Source: Eumeta japonica (Eukaryota; Arthropoda; Insecta; Lepidoptera; Psychidae). From it: 64,000 bases of DNA. This document shows, in pieces, positions 44,815 through 57,305 of the stretch; positions within the stretch are counted from its first letter, which is position 1, and every line of letters begins with the position of its first letter. Position numbers and translations under genes: made by a program. Under the pieces are notes generated by a model. It did not search any database and was not told the origin of the DNA. It was given only the letters and a program-made list of their open reading frames with translations. The stretch is from contig BGZK01000895.1 of assembly GCA_005406025.1 (NCBI GenBank), forward strand, positions 186,001-250,000, read 5' to 3'.

Positions 44815-45590
44815 ACTGGCCAAAGCATATCGGACCATGTTTATTATAGGGTTCCGAAGCCATCATTACAAAGAAATACACTACAGGGAAAAAAGTATGT
44901 TGTTACACTTTTTCGAAGTTTCCCGCACAGAATAGTTATAAGCACTATAGTCGCCTACAACTAGAAAAACAAGTAAGTATTTCTACTATTACTCTCAAAC
45001 TAGTTAAAACTAAAGTGCATCAGCAAAAAAGAGTATCTTCAAGGCACTTATGTCCTTTTGTTATAAAGCGCAGTTTTTCGGTAAAAACTCAAAAACAGTA
45101 TATCCGATCATGTTCAAAATAATTTTCATTGAAAGTATTTATTAAATGTTACCTTCGTTATTCATTTCATATTTTTCGGACATACAGTTTAGAAAATAAA
45201 AGGAGGGAACACGATTTCTGCTAGTTTTGGAGCTATTATTTCCGAAATTATTCACATAATTGGAAAAAATACCTAAAAACGTTAGTGTTTTTGAAATAAT
45301 TGTCGAAATGTGAACAAAATGTTGATGTTTGCTGAAAAAAATTTTTTCGGCTTCTGTTACATGTATAAAGGAGAACCCCCTAGAAATATTTATTTTTGTT
45401 ATTTAACTACCAAACTAAATAGCGGTTTATACAAGACATCTATACTCTAAATTTCATCAATGTACGTTTTGTAGTTTTTGATTAAAACGTCTGTGACGTA
45501 CGGATGGGCAGATGGAAAGGCAGGCAGACATAATGAAACTACAAGGATTCCGTTTTTGCCCTTTTGGTCTGAAATCCTAACAATTACTTT
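44815..45590 (+). repeat. 0.75-kb non-coding dispersed repeat, copy B
   Basis: Collinear over its whole length with the reverse complement of 7830-8590. It starts AAAGCATATCGGACCATG and ends after GACGTACGGATGGGCAG ... ACTACAAGGATTCCG. It is the best copy for defining the family's forward strand. Confidence 0.75.
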
Positions 45591-45954
45591 CAATTTATGG
45601 ATTATTACAGACATTTTAAAATTTTTAAAATAAATTGGCCAAACGGACCAGCCGTTCTTAAGTGAAACACTCACCGACAAACAGATTTTCGTTTTTATTT
45701 ACATAGATTTCAATCAATATTACAAAAACCAAAGCTAACGTTTACGACGAATGCGTAATCGGGATTATGAGCATGCTTTATTCTATGTCTTAGTAGTGTG
45801 TCAGGCGACGAAACCTATGTCGATCGATCGCGTAAGTAAAATAGGGTGTTAGCAAAAAAAAAAAGAATAGTATTGCGACGGACCCAAACTTACTCGGTAC
45901 AGTGGTTCAACACAAAAACTAAGCTAAATCGACACAGCGCTACGTAAAAAGAAA

Positions 45955-46290
45955 TAAATGAGGCACTCGAGCGTTGTACCCTCGTCACGGGCTGTTTTCT
46001 TGTCTACAATCTCGGCGGATGGATAGGAACGCTGCTACAGGCCGCTACTAGATAGCGCTTCGGGAGGACGACCTTTTGTACGTTTGCGGTTCCACGTAAG
46101 CGGGCCGCCCCCGAGCTAATAGATTTACTACCGCGTGGCTGTCTCGCGTAACTGATGAACGTCCAAGTGCGTACATGTACAGGATATCCTCTGCGACTCT
46201 GTTGCGATTACAGAAAAACGAGGTTAGGGCGTCGTCTGCACGGCCTCGAATGTCAGAACATTTCTGAATCCCCGCTCAGAAGCGGGGCAA
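45955..46290. other. GC-rich island with small hairpin
   Basis: About 330 bp of moderately GC-rich sequence in AT-rich surroundings (GGGCCGCCCCCGAGC, CTACCGCGTGGCTGTCTCG). Near its end CCCCGCTCAGAAGCGGGG (46272-46289) forms a 7-bp stem. No frame with splice sites was found. A regulatory element or an unknown repeat are both possible. Confidence 0.35.
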
Positions 46291-46294
46291 TGCC

Positions 46295-47745
46295 TGCCTA
46301 CTCAGAGAATACACCTAATTTGTAAACGTAACTCGAAACGGTCTAGCCATTGCGACTATCTTATTTCGTAGATTTTATATGCCATAATCAATCACCTAGC
46401 GATTAACAAATAGCAATATAAAAATTATTAGAGAAAACTCATAAAGTTTTTTTTTTAATTAACAGTTGCTAATTAACTGTGTTTATGTATTCATTGTAAT
46501 TTTGCTCGTAATTTCAATTAGTACCGTTGATATTAGCAACCATTTTCAAAAAGCGCAAACACTAATTACGAATACCCTCTAACCAGAATGTAAAATGCTA
46601 AATAAGTTGTATAGTGGTACGTATATTGATAGCATTCACCGTTATTTTTGAATTACTTAGTGATATATGGATACGTAGCTTACCTCTTACATTTTGCCAG
46701 CAAAGGCCTAAACGGTGATTTTCGCAAAGTTAACTTTTCGGACATGCTTGCGGAGTAGGAGGTTGTCCTTCCTCATCAACTCAGTAACCTATTTGCCCAA
46801 AAGTTGGTTTTGGTCATGTGTACATACGTTAAATGCAAAACCTGCTGGACGTTAAAACGTCGTATTGTAAGTTTTTGCAATAATTTATTATTCAAATATT
46901 GTACAATAAAAATCTTCAAAACAACGCTTAGGTAAATTAAATGAGATCTAAAATGATCTATGACATTTTTGAAGTATTTTATGAATCGAAAATCGTAATA
47001 CTCTTTCTTTTTGAATTTGAATTTTATTAATTTATTATTTTCTTAGCTATTTATTCATAGCTAAAAGAAATTTACTGTAGATATAGATTTTAAATGTTAA
47101 GAGTTGACTTTTATTGATAGTATAACAGTAGAATTTCCTGAAATTGTGATAATATAAACATACTATATTATATAATTAGACAAATCACAATCACTAGATT
47201 ATTATAAATTTTTAAATATGTAGCATAAATACACGTGCAAAATTATATACCTTTTTAAAACATACTCAAGACTTTGTCGTTTTAAAACAATAACAAAATA
47301 TAAAATGGATTTCATCAGTTGGAGAACATTATTCGAGTTAATATTACTTTATGCATTTTATATAAAATACTAGCATAAAACAGCGATTACATTACCAGGT
47401 AATGGTTAAGTTAAAACAATCGAAAATGTACAGGGGATAATATATTTCCAACAACAGTTGATAAATAAACAACTTTGTTAAATTTAAGTTGGTCCTAGAC
47501 ACGAGCAATACAAAAGTTACATTAAACTCTTATGTATCGTTCCGAGAGTACCTCATATATGTTTGTGTTCCAAGGTTTATGCACTCACAGTAAACTTGAA
47601 CTTAGTCTGAGATTGTGTATTAAGTTCAAGTATTTCGAGCTGATATTACTTGGTATGCATTATTTGAATAATTATTATGAACTACAAGATTGTGTATGAG
47701 AGTTTGCTTGCTTGATCGTAGATTGAATCGTTTCATGAATAGACT
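46295..47745. other. No gene seen
   Basis: AT-rich; no recognised features. Confidence 0.4.
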
Positions 47746-47749
47746 TCTA

Positions 47750-48000
47750 CGTCAATTTTTGTTTTCGTATTTATCCTGCTCTCGATGTAAATTTCGGTTC
47801 TAACATAAGTTCTTTTCTCGGTTCCTTTCTCGATTCCTATTCCGGTTACGCTCTCGGTTCTGATTCTAATCATGATTTCGTTGTTATTCCTGATCTCACT
47901 CCGTCTCTCCCTCTTTTTCTCTCGACCTCCCGTTTAAATCCACTCCTAATCTCATTTCACATTTTGGTTCGGCTCCTATTTTCATTGTATATCCTATTCA
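47750..48000 (+). repeat. Hexamer-array dispersed repeat, copy 4
   Basis: A long pyrimidine-biased array: CTCGGTTCCTTTCTCGATTC, CTATTCCGGTTACGCTCTCG, GTTCTGATTCTAATCATGA, CTCTCGACCTCCCG. The units repeat at about 6-12 bases without exact register. Confidence 0.65.
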
Positions 48001-48587
48001 GAATACAATTATGATAATATCGTTAAAATCCGTTTATCGATTTGAACATTAAAGTGAATAAAGATAGAAACTTTTATATTTCATAATTAATAAGAATTAT
48101 ATCATAATAGGAACTAACCTTTATTACTTTGAAAATGTTCACAGTTTCTATAAAATATGAAACAATATAAATGGTGCTATTCTTTAAATATCCTTATTTC
48201 AAATACAACCTCCTCTATTAATTTCTCTATTTCTATTTTAAAGCATCATGTTTTCAAACGAGACAAAACGATAAAAGTGAAGATTTGGAACTTCATAAAA
48301 AAGGACCGCGTTCAAAAAAATTTGGTCATCATGAAGTTGATGATTAAACAAAACGTCTCCATCAGGGTAGACTCTTTATCAATGCGACACGTAATATTAG
48401 ATGTGCCGAGAGTCGCGAGATGTACTGAAACATGACGTAATTTGGACAGCTTAATTACAACCGTAAACCGAAAAGTTAGTTACGCTATCCACATGGAGTA
48501 TAAACGAAAGGAAAATATCGCATTATGATGTACAAAGGGCTGAACTCGAAAAGTACATTAAGGTTTTAATTATGAAAGTTAGTCTGT

Positions 48588-48665
48588 AGGCACGGCCGCA
48601 GCCCGCGCCGGCCGCGCGCGCGGCGCTCCGGGGCCGCCTAATTTTCATATAAGCGTTATAAAACA
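48588..48665. other. CpG island of about 70 bp followed by TATA-like sequence
   Basis: CGGCCGCAGCCCGCGCCGGC and CGCGCGCGGCGCTCCGGGGC, then TTTTCATATAAG and TTATAAAACAGCCG. It is extreme GC in an AT-rich region with no attached exon; a promoter-like or conserved element is possible. Confidence 0.35.
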
Positions 48666-48669
48666 GCCG

Positions 48670-50095
48670 TTCCTTTTTCATTCGTTCCCTTAAAGTTTCC
48701 TAAAACTGGCTCCAGTCACGGAATGCGCGTATCGAATTATTGTAATTTTAGTTTATCGACTGCAAGGGAATACACCGCCCGACATCGTTTAGATTTGATT
48801 TAAAAGAATTAAAAAAAAAATAGCAGATCAAATCAGTTGCTTTTATAATATCCATATTGAGATAAGGTAATTATAAAAAGCCTCAATGTGCATAAAATGA
48901 ATTAAATAGATTACGATGATTTATTTAACAATTTTTATTTTACTGTAAATCCGCTATAATTACATTTGTGAAAAATCGTAAATGCGATCAAATATCATTA
49001 TATTTCTCCTTAAAAAGTACAGGGCTAAGGTATATTTTATTTTCGTCTCCTCTCTACCAGCATATCTGCATTAGATTTATCGAATGCTATCTCTCACTAT
49101 TTTTATGAAAACCAACATCACAGAAGCACTGCATGCTGGATGAATGACATAAAAATAAATATCAATTAGATGAATAAGAGTTATCACACATTTTTTTTTT
49201 AATATTTATTACCTCAGAATTCTGTCATCTATTAATTTATTGAAATGTCGATTTAAAATTATTTTTTTTATTTGAAAAAATATTCTTCCTAATTAGTCTT
49301 ATTTTTTTCAAAATCCATTTTGATGAAGAGATCAATGAGTAATTGAGGAGCATTCTCAAATATTATAGGCATATATATAGAAATATTGTTTACAGCTATA
49401 AGTCAAGCATTTGCATTTAGAAAATATCATTTAGTGACGTGAAATTGATGAATACCACATATGGCCACTAGAACTCCCAAATGATAAGTATTTCACGGGT
49501 GAAGATAAGACATCTCGATTAAGATTGTTAATTATAACAGAGAAAATTGAAATAAACGATTCTGAAGAAATAGTACCACGGAGCTGATCTGGTAATTAAA
49601 TCAGAAGGTAGGTACATGAACTCCAGAATAAAAAAGCCGCTTAACGAATCGTAAATAATTCAATTAAATAATAAGTCCGGCTTATATTATGCACGAAAAT
49701 AAACCGCCCGCATTGTGTATTCTAAACGAAATAAAATTTATTCATAAAATAAAAACAAAATGTTGTTGCTCTTGACAGTTTACGTTTACGTAGCCTGCCA
49801 CCGTTATTTTAAAGTTAAACAAATGTTTGCATTGCAAAAAACAAATTATTATACCCGCCTGATAATACCAAATATAATATCGTCAAAGTTAATAGGTTTC
49901 GACCTTGACCGCTAGTTATTACTTACAATCCGCGTAAACGATATACATTGCTAGTTGAAGGACCTTCCGATAACCAGATTGCACGCCACTTTAACAAACC
50001 CCGCAATGTACTTTGAAGTTTAGGGAATTCCTATATAATTATATAATTAAAGTATCCGCAAAACCCGAAACAAAAAAAAAATGATTTCACAATTT
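48670..50095. other. No gene seen
   Basis: AT-rich; no recognised features. Confidence 0.4.
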
Positions 50096-50199
50096 ATTTT
50101 TTAACTAAACCCATATAAGTGACAATACGAACTCTTTCTAATCCCGCAGTAAACTTAAACCTCATTACGGCATCAAAAAATGTACGCTCCTGGAACAGA

Positions 50200-50490
50200 T
50201 TTGGGGAATCAATCAGTTTGCGCGGGAACCCACCCTTCCGATGTCTTGTCCCTGGTGTCCAGGCGCTCGGCCCACGATCGTCTAGTGGCGTCGTTGTGTT
50301 TGGTATTTTTACTACCGCTAACGTATTTTTTGTAAATAAACCGAGTTGATCTCGCACCGGCCCATGTATTCAATTTTATTTTTACTCGCCCACGCTTAAG
50401 CCATATACATCCGATCCGCCGCAAGCAAGTTCAACGAGACGTCGCAAGGGTGAGTTCCCACGCAAACTGACTTATTCCCCAAGGCTGTTT
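50200..50490. repeat. Imperfect 45-50-bp inverted repeat with a 180-bp spacer
   Basis: The left arm (about 50200-50250) contains GGGGAATCAATCAGTTTGCG then GGGAACCCACCCTT. The right arm (about 50437-50487), read on the - strand, contains GGGGAATAAGTCAGTTTGCG then GGGAACTCACCCTT. The spacer is moderately GC-rich. Open stretches cross it on both strands (50119-50349 + and 50094-50357 -), but none has a recognised motif. It could be a fold-back element or two copies of a GC-rich repeat in opposite orientation. Confidence 0.7.
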
Positions 50491-50644
50491 CGGGCGCTAC
50501 TGAAGACATTTTACTGCAACTTTTTACTCATAAAATACAAAATAACTTTTTTCTCGAATTAATATTTGTTCAATTCATATAATTTTTATTCAATTTACTA
50601 GCTAGGCTATGATTTTAAATTTTTTTTTTGCTATTTTAAAATAA

Positions 50645-51785
50645 AAACCGGTTAAGAGCATATCGAAAAGAGTATGTCGAATCATGTTTAGTGTAGGGTG
50701 CCGTAGCCCTTACCATAAAAAAATGTAATACAGATAAAAAACTACGTTGTTATACTTTTTTTCCTTTTTCCCGTACAAAATAGGTACAAGCACTTTAATC
50801 GCCTTTAACTAGAGAAATAAGTATGTTGACTATCACCTTTAAATTTATAATCTGACTTAGCCGTAATAGTTTTCTTTTTAAATATCTAATATGTACTACC
50901 GTCTTCTTTCAGATTTTTCAAGAGAAGGAGGGATTTTCACTTCTAACAAAAATTACAACTTTAAAGTTGAATATTTCGAAAATGAATAGCTGCGTAGAGA
51001 AATAGTCTCTATACAAGTTTGCAATATATTTAAACGTCTATCCAACAATACCCTACACTGAAGGAAACCGACAGACGAGAAAAAATGCGATGAAAAAAAT
51101 ACTATTTATATGCGTATACATAATCATGAATTAAATTTTAAGTGCGTTAAAACACAATTAAAACACTTCAGTATCAAAATGTAAAAATATGAGGGTAAAA
51201 GTGCACTGGCAAAGGAGCGTAGCTTCATGCCAATTACTTCCTTTCCTTGAGAAGCGCAGTTTTTCGGGAATACATGTATATCCGATCATATTGAAAATAA
51301 TTTGTGTTGAAAGTATTAAGCATTATCTTTTTAATTTTTTTTATATTTATTTTGACAAAACACATTTTTTTGTTTAAAAGATAAAGGTAGAGGAGAAACA
51401 CAATTTATGCTACTTTAGGAGCGCTTATTATCGAAAATATTCACTTAATCAAAAAAAAAATACTCGCAAACCTTAAAGTGTCTTTACAAGAACTGTCTAA
51501 ATATGTGCCATATATTGATATTTACCGAAAAAAACTTTGTCAACTTAATCACCTTACATGTATGGAGTGCCCTTCTAGATTAGTATATTATGCGCGTCTA
51601 GTATAGTTTTATTTAACTATCAATCAAAGTAGCGACTTGTACAAGACACCTGTACTTAAAATTTGGTTAATATACATCTACTTTTTGAGTAAAATGCCTG
51701 TAATATAAAGACGGACGAAAGAAAAGATATGACGAAACTACAAGAGTTCTGTCTTGGATACGGAACTCTTAAAACATATGTATAT
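50645..51785 (+). repeat. 0.75-kb non-coding dispersed repeat, copy C, with extra internal sequence
   Basis: The first part (50645-50840: GAGCATATCG ... GTGTAGGGTGCCGTAG) and the last part (about 51190-51785: GCAGTTTTTCGGG ... TATCCGATCATAT ... ACGAAACTACAAGAG) follow copies A and B. About 350 bp in between (AACTTTAAAGTTGAATATTT, ATCCAACAATACCCTACACT) are absent from them. This is either an insertion or a longer subfamily. Confidence 0.65.
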
Positions 51786-51789
51786 AAAA

Positions 51790-53070
51790 AAAATTGATGC
51801 GTTTGTCTATATGCTTGAAATTGTCCATCAATTTTGATTAGTACTTTATATTAACAAGTGCACATTACAAATGACCTTTTAAAGATAAATTAATCTTACC
51901 AGTAGCATAAACTAAGATTTACCAGTAAAGCCATTCATAATGTGAAATTATCGAAGCTTAATATAATTTTTCTCGAAAAAAAAAATACCTACATCATAAT
52001 ATATTTATTCAGTTGATAAAAGTTAGGAAACATATTTATTCTGGTAACAAAAATAAAAAAAACATTAATAGTGTTACGAACTGCGCTTCGAAATTAAAAA
52101 TATAACGATAAAATAATTTCCTTATAAAAAATATCCCAAAAGAGAATTTTTTCACCTTAACAAGCTTGCCGAGCGGCGTTGCGGCTTTTGGTCTTTGTCT
52201 AGATTTTATTTTTAAACTTATTTAATTTAAGGGATGATTTTTCGAGAGTAAATAAATTTTATTTGTTTAGGGCTTGTTGTTCCGGATGATCAAAGATCTC
52301 TCTAGAAGGTCAGTCGGCAAGTATAAAAAATGAAGTGTATCGCTCAGGTGTTGAGTTTTATTTCTGCGATCGGAATATTCACAAGTTAAGTGCGATAACG
52401 ACAAGCGATAGGTCATTAACGGTCACAATTGTGACTGCATTTCTAAATTTACGTCTTTTGCTCTTTTACATGATTTTTTATCTAATCTCAATTTTCGAAC
52501 TACGAATAGGGTCATTACGTAACAATAGTATATATATATATATATATATTTTTCAAATTAACAAATTTATATCTTACTCGTATATAAACTGTCAACATTG
52601 CTGGGTTGTACTTTTATGTCATTTTACAAAAAATAAATAAGCAAATAAACCATTAGGTGATCACCGCTACTCATGGATACCGTAATCCCAAGGTAAATAC
52701 TAGCTTTGCCAATTTTTTTGGAAAACAAAACAGGCTCCTTTAATTAGGACCTTTTAGCATTAGTTCAGTTGGTACACTACTGGTGAAAAAAAATTCATAG
52801 TTTGGTGACGATGGTATTTCTGTTGAGCGAAATGTTGACGGAATTTGGTGGTAAACATAAGGTTGAATAATTAATTTATCACAGCACACGGTTGTGTTTT
52901 ATTATCATTCCACTGCCGGGGTATAATTATCGACTATTCTTTTATTTTGGTTCCAGGGGTTGTGACCCCCTAATCCCTTTGCACTGGCTTAGCGCTGGTT
53001 TGGGATCAACAATGCAATGATAATATTCGAGACCGCGACTTAACGCGCTCTGTAAGTCACTAAGCATAGG
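51790..53070. other. No gene seen; one (TA)n tract
   Basis: AT-rich. A TA dinucleotide run occupies about 52529-52549. A TATAAAA at 52322 has no correctly spaced initiator. Confidence 0.45.
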
Positions 53071-53075
53071 GTATA

Positions 53076-54356
53076 TGAAGGCTGCTATTTATGGGTTCGG
53101 AATATAAAAAAGAAACAAACATCTATCATATAATATGATTTTATTGCTTAACAAAATATTTGCCATGATTATCATGCGCTAAAATCAATTTTTATAGCAC
53201 TTTTTCCATTCTGATTGTGCATTTTGTGAACGTGCATTTTGAACGCATCAACGGCCTCTTCGCAACTCTAAAAACGTTGACCACGTAATTTATTCTTCAC
53301 GTGTGGGAATAAATAGAAGTCGTTGGGTGCCAAATCGGGGCTGTACGGCGGATGACTCGTCAGTCCGATCTTTTGACCTTCCAAAAACCGACTTGTTTCG
53401 GCCGACATGTGACAGCTAGCACTGTCATGATGAAAAATGATTCTGCGTTGTCGGTTGTTCTTTGTTTATTTCGTTAAAGACTTCTGGCAAACAAATGGTC
53501 GTGTACCACTTTGAATCAAAAGTTCTACGATTCTCTAGGGGCACTGTAACCACGTGTTCATTTATACTAAGAAAACAGGCAACCACTTGTTTCAAAGTGA
53601 TTTTGGTACGAATCACTTTTGTGGGTTCTGCTGATCTTGAAACACCCACACCGTTAACTGTTGTTGAATTTCGGGGTCATACGCATACATCCAAGATTCA
53701 TTACTTGTATAGATATTTAGAAATAGATTTTCATACACCATAATTGTATTTTTATAATGTCCACTAACATTAATCGACAGGAGCTTGTTTTTAATCAATG
53801 CTCAAGTTGTGCGGAATCCAATACGAGTAAATTTTTTACAGCCAAATTTTCGTGTAATATCTTATGTATGCTCGTCGTGCTTATGTCCAGGAACGTTTTT
53901 ATCACGCGATATATAACATGACGATCTTGTATTATTATTTTCCGCACATCACCGATATTTTATAGTATAACGATCGATTTAGAGCAACCTTCTTTAAATT
54001 CGTCCGTGATCATAGACCGCTTACGATTAAACTCACTAAACCAGTGAGACACGATGGTTTTCGATGGTGCTTCGATTTCATGCCCAAAAGTCGAAGTGAG
54101 TTGATCAATGCACTGTTTTTCAGTTAGCCCACGCCGAAAAATATAATGAATCATTGCGCGAAAATTTTCACGAGTTAAATTCATGGTGATAAAAACACGC
54201 AACGTTAAAAATGACGTCAAAATAGTAAAAGAATTGACAGTTACATGAAACAAGCTTTATTATACAGCCAAGAAGTTTCACTTTTAAATGTTGTAACTAC
54301 TTTTTAAATATTGTTCTGTGTGTAGTCTGTTCCGGATACATAAATAGCAGACCTCG
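53076..54356 (-). mobile_element. Mariner transposon, 1.28 kb, with matching ends and TA duplication
   Basis: The left end begins TGAAGGCTGCTATTTATG and the right end, read on the - strand, CGAGGTCTGCTATTTATG; both continue with a TTCCGGAA/TTCGGAA-type segment. TA flanks both sides (53074-53075 and 54357-54358). The 1,281-bp length is standard. The transposase is on the - strand and broken. Confidence 0.9.
53165..54184 (-). pseudogene. Mariner transposase pseudogene (DD34D)
   Basis: The start MNLTRENFRAMIHYIFRRG (54184 down) is almost the subfamily consensus. It is followed by LTEKQCIDQLTSTFG and the helix-turn-helix segment TIVSHWFSEFNRKRSM, DEFKEG. After breaks come YAYDPEIQQQLTVWVFQDQ, QVVACFLSINEHVVTVPLEN and WYTTICLPEVFNEINK. 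In another frame HHDSASCHMSAETSRFLEGQ and HPPYSPDLAPNDFYLFP keep the last two catalytic aspartates. The N-terminal 80 or so residues are in one frame; at least three frame changes follow. Confidence 0.88.
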
Positions 54357-54359
54357 TAA

Positions 54360-54830
54360 TTTAACTCAAATTAAAACTCGTTGAATAATTCATCGGTTAC
54401 CAATGTTCTAGCACGTTACGTCACTAGCTCGCAAAAGCAGTAGGGCAGACAACTCGGACGTCAACGTTTTACTGTACGGTGACTATAGTAAGAGACATTT
54501 CAATGAAAAATGTATTTACATGCATAATGATTGCATTATTCAGCTCACATGTAAATAATTATGGAACCAATAAAAATATAGTAATATATAGAACAGTTTC
54601 GAGTGTTTTTATTACATTTTATTTTAAACTGATCAAACAGAATTGAAACATACTGTTTCACATTCTGCTTTGACATATTCTATTTGGGCAAGATGTAACT
54701 GATTCGACCGATTAAATACGACCTTAAATCACAGCGGAAAAGAAACCGTATTGAATTATTTAAGAAAGTTGCGAAAATGAATAATTTTACGCTATTTTAC
54801 AGGCGAAAGGTGCGTTCACATAAATAAACC
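54360..54830. other. No gene seen
   Basis: AT-rich spacer. Confidence 0.4.
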
Positions 54831-54834
54831 ATTA

Positions 54835-55115
54835 CCCCGAGAACGGAGCAAAAGTGTCCCGCAGCGGGAAATTCTTACGTCTACAAGTAAATCATAATCA
54901 TCCGAGTAGAGCGCCGCTGGGAAATATGGCGAGCCTGAATCTTTTATGTGACGGGCCCCAGTAATTTCCTTCCGACGAACAACTTTCGGTCAAAGTGACT
55001 GAGGCCCGAGTGCGGCTTTCGCGCGAGGCAACTTTACCGCTAGCAGAGCCGTTTTAAAGCGCTCCTACGAGACATGCGCGAGCGCGCAGATCGGCGGATG
55101 TGTTTCACGTGTGTG
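54835..55115. other. GC-rich island, candidate conserved regulatory element
   Basis: About 280 bp with mixed-composition blocks (GAACGGAGCAAAAGTGTCCC, CGCCGCTGGGAAATATGGCG, GACTGAGGCCCGAGTGCGGC, GCGCGAGCGCGCAGATCGGC). There is no open frame with splice sites and no likeness to repeats in the window. Its varied, non-repetitive sequence is more like conserved non-coding DNA than simple GC drift. Confidence 0.4.
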
Positions 55116-55119
55116 ATAG

Positions 55120-55985
55120 GCTTTTACATAACTTCTCGCCAACTCATTAGAAATGAACACGACTTCAATACGGACGGATATCTTTAATGAAGTTTACTTT
55201 AATACCTGAATTTATTAACTGAGTGGTTTTCTTAAGTCAAAGTTCTGTAAGGTACCTGACCGTAAATAATGGACATGATAAAGCAGCCATTGGCCGTGAT
55301 CTGATTTATAAATAAATTCTCTGAAACGATTGATGGATGTCAGCGAAGTAGAACACATATGTAAAGATCATATTTTGTGGAGATCGTACTACGATTTCTG
55401 TCTACTTTTTTTGCGAAAGAGACGTAAGTTTATAATAATAAAGATAGTCAAATGATGACGTCTTATCGTCACGAAATAACTCTGTACACGACTGACAGGA
55501 ACCATATGTTTGGATTTTTGCTTATCCAAATTTTTATTTGTCACCCTCAATAAATTGAAAAAAAAATACACTCTTTGATAAGCTTGATTGCAAAAAACTT
55601 CTTAAAATAAGTTTTCTTTAAATTTACGTATCATGACCTAAATATCGATTTTTGACGTAGTGAAAAATTTAAAACTTGTAACTCAATTAATTTCAGAAAA
55701 TACTGTTATTGACAGACAGACATGTAACGAAGTTACTACGATACGATGTTTTGAATTCAGTGGCATAATTTATTTTCTCTAAGAATCACCTTGACGTTTT
55801 GGGTAACTACTGAAACATTCTAATGTACTAGGTTATTTGCCAGATAAAGTTCTTATATAACAAAAACAATTTCAAACTCTTTCATGCGTAAGTCGCCCTA
55901 CTACTCTAACTAGTGAAACCAACTTATACTTTAAACTGGTATGTGTTCTACAAGCAACTTTATAAATACACTAATTTACCGCTTT
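55120..55985. other. No gene seen
   Basis: AT-rich; no recognised features. Confidence 0.4.
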
Positions 55986-55989
55986 TTAT

Positions 55990-56300
55990 CCGGTCTAGAT
56001 ATAAATATATTTCGTTACCCACTGATCCTAATTTCGCCCTCAATTCTCATCTCAGTACTACATCTTATTCAAATTCCGGTATCGATTTTGATTCTAGAGT
56101 CAATTTCGATTTGGTGTCTTAATTAGTTCTGGACCCTCCCGGTCTCGACTCTCGATTCTGCTTCTCATCCTGTTTTGCAATATTGATTTCGTTACTGCTC
56201 ACAGTTCCAATTTGGACGAAACTAAGGCAAATACTAGTATCAAAATGAAATGTCTTACTAAGCGATAGTGTAACTTCCTAGGAGTGAAATAATTTTAGCA
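55990..56300 (+). repeat. Hexamer-array dispersed repeat, copy 5
   Basis: Units such as CAATTCTCATCTCAG, AATTCCGGTATCGATTTTG, CTCCCGGTCTCGACTCTCG and CAGTTCCAATTTGGACG, then GCAAATACTAGTATCAAAAT (56228-56247), the reverse of the flank seen near 14426-14450, and AGTGTAACTTCCTAGGAGTG. Confidence 0.7.
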
Positions 56301-56304
56301 TCTG

Positions 56305-57160
56305 TAATAGCAGTATATGCAGATAAAGTCAAAATGAGCAGTTTCAAATTCATTCATAAAAAGCTCCCTGAGTAATCTCAGCTTCTTATTAATGAAGTAA
56401 TTTTAGAGCCGGTCCAGTAGCTTAATTCAATAACGCAACCATGTAGACAACGCCAGGTAAGAATGCAAGTTTTCTTTTTCGGAAAACTTCTCATTCGCAA
56501 GTTTAACACATTGCCAGTGTCAAATCTATTGATTGAATAGCTTAGGCACACAAAAAAAATGAACAAAGAACATATTACTTTTTATAGATTAAACCACCTC
56601 ACTCACCCACCAATTGTGAAAGATGCGTCTCGTCACTTTTATTAAGCAATATTTATACTAAATTTCATATTTTTCCTCGCTCCATAAAAAGTTTTTTACA
56701 AAATTCAACCTCATTTTTACTCCGATAAATAGCGTATCACAAAATTCCTATATTTGTGGATCCTTACATTGTAAGACATGTCACATCTTTCTCAAAAATT
56801 GGTATCAAATACAAAACGATTTGAAAAATGCAGGTAATGGTAGTTCACAACATAACAAAAAAAAATCGGAAATATATATAAATCATTTTTTGGTACATGT
56901 GATGCATTATATCGCTATCAACATGCTTACAATAATTTGGATTCGACTGTACTCAACTTCAAATTTATTTCGTATCCAGCTTACCATATTCTATCAAGGA
57001 AAATGTTCGATGAATAGTATAAGTATGTACTTATATTGATATATTCCAAAAGTTTCTTTTCCGCTAACTTCCATGTAAAACTTACCGTCTACACATGGAA
57101 ATTAGGAAGCTCTTTTTTATCGGAGTCGGTCAACATATATCAGCTGTCAAACAGAAATGG
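56305..57160. other. No gene seen
   Basis: AT-rich. GAGCCGGTCCAGTAGCTTAA near 56408 suggests more of the hexamer-array repeat's flank. Confidence 0.4.
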
Positions 57161-57164
57161 AGTG

Positions 57165-57305
57165 TCGCGCAGCGCACGACGTGTATTCACACGGGCGGCC
57201 CGCCAACTCCCATTTGCATACGTTAGCTATAAGGGTTTTGCATATAAATCGGTTAGGAAAATTCGACAGGCACACCGCACGCGCCGCCGAGACACCGCAG
57301 CTGAC
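57165..57305. other. GC-rich island
   Basis: A short patch (GTCGCGCAGCGCACGACGTG, GGGCGGCCCGCCAACTCCC, CACGCGCCGCCGAGACACCG) with TTTGCATACGTTAGC between. No confirmed exon; possible regulatory DNA. Confidence 0.35.

Noticed and set aside
50094..50357. - strand open frame of 87 codons with protein-like end
   Set aside because: It overlaps the inverted repeat and an equally open + frame. There is no splice site, motif or poly(A) signal to support a gene, so it is kept only as part of the repeat.
52320..52350. TATAAAA followed by CTCAGG, as a possible promoter
   Set aside because: The spacing from TATA to the initiator-like base is only about 23, and no leader or exon follows.
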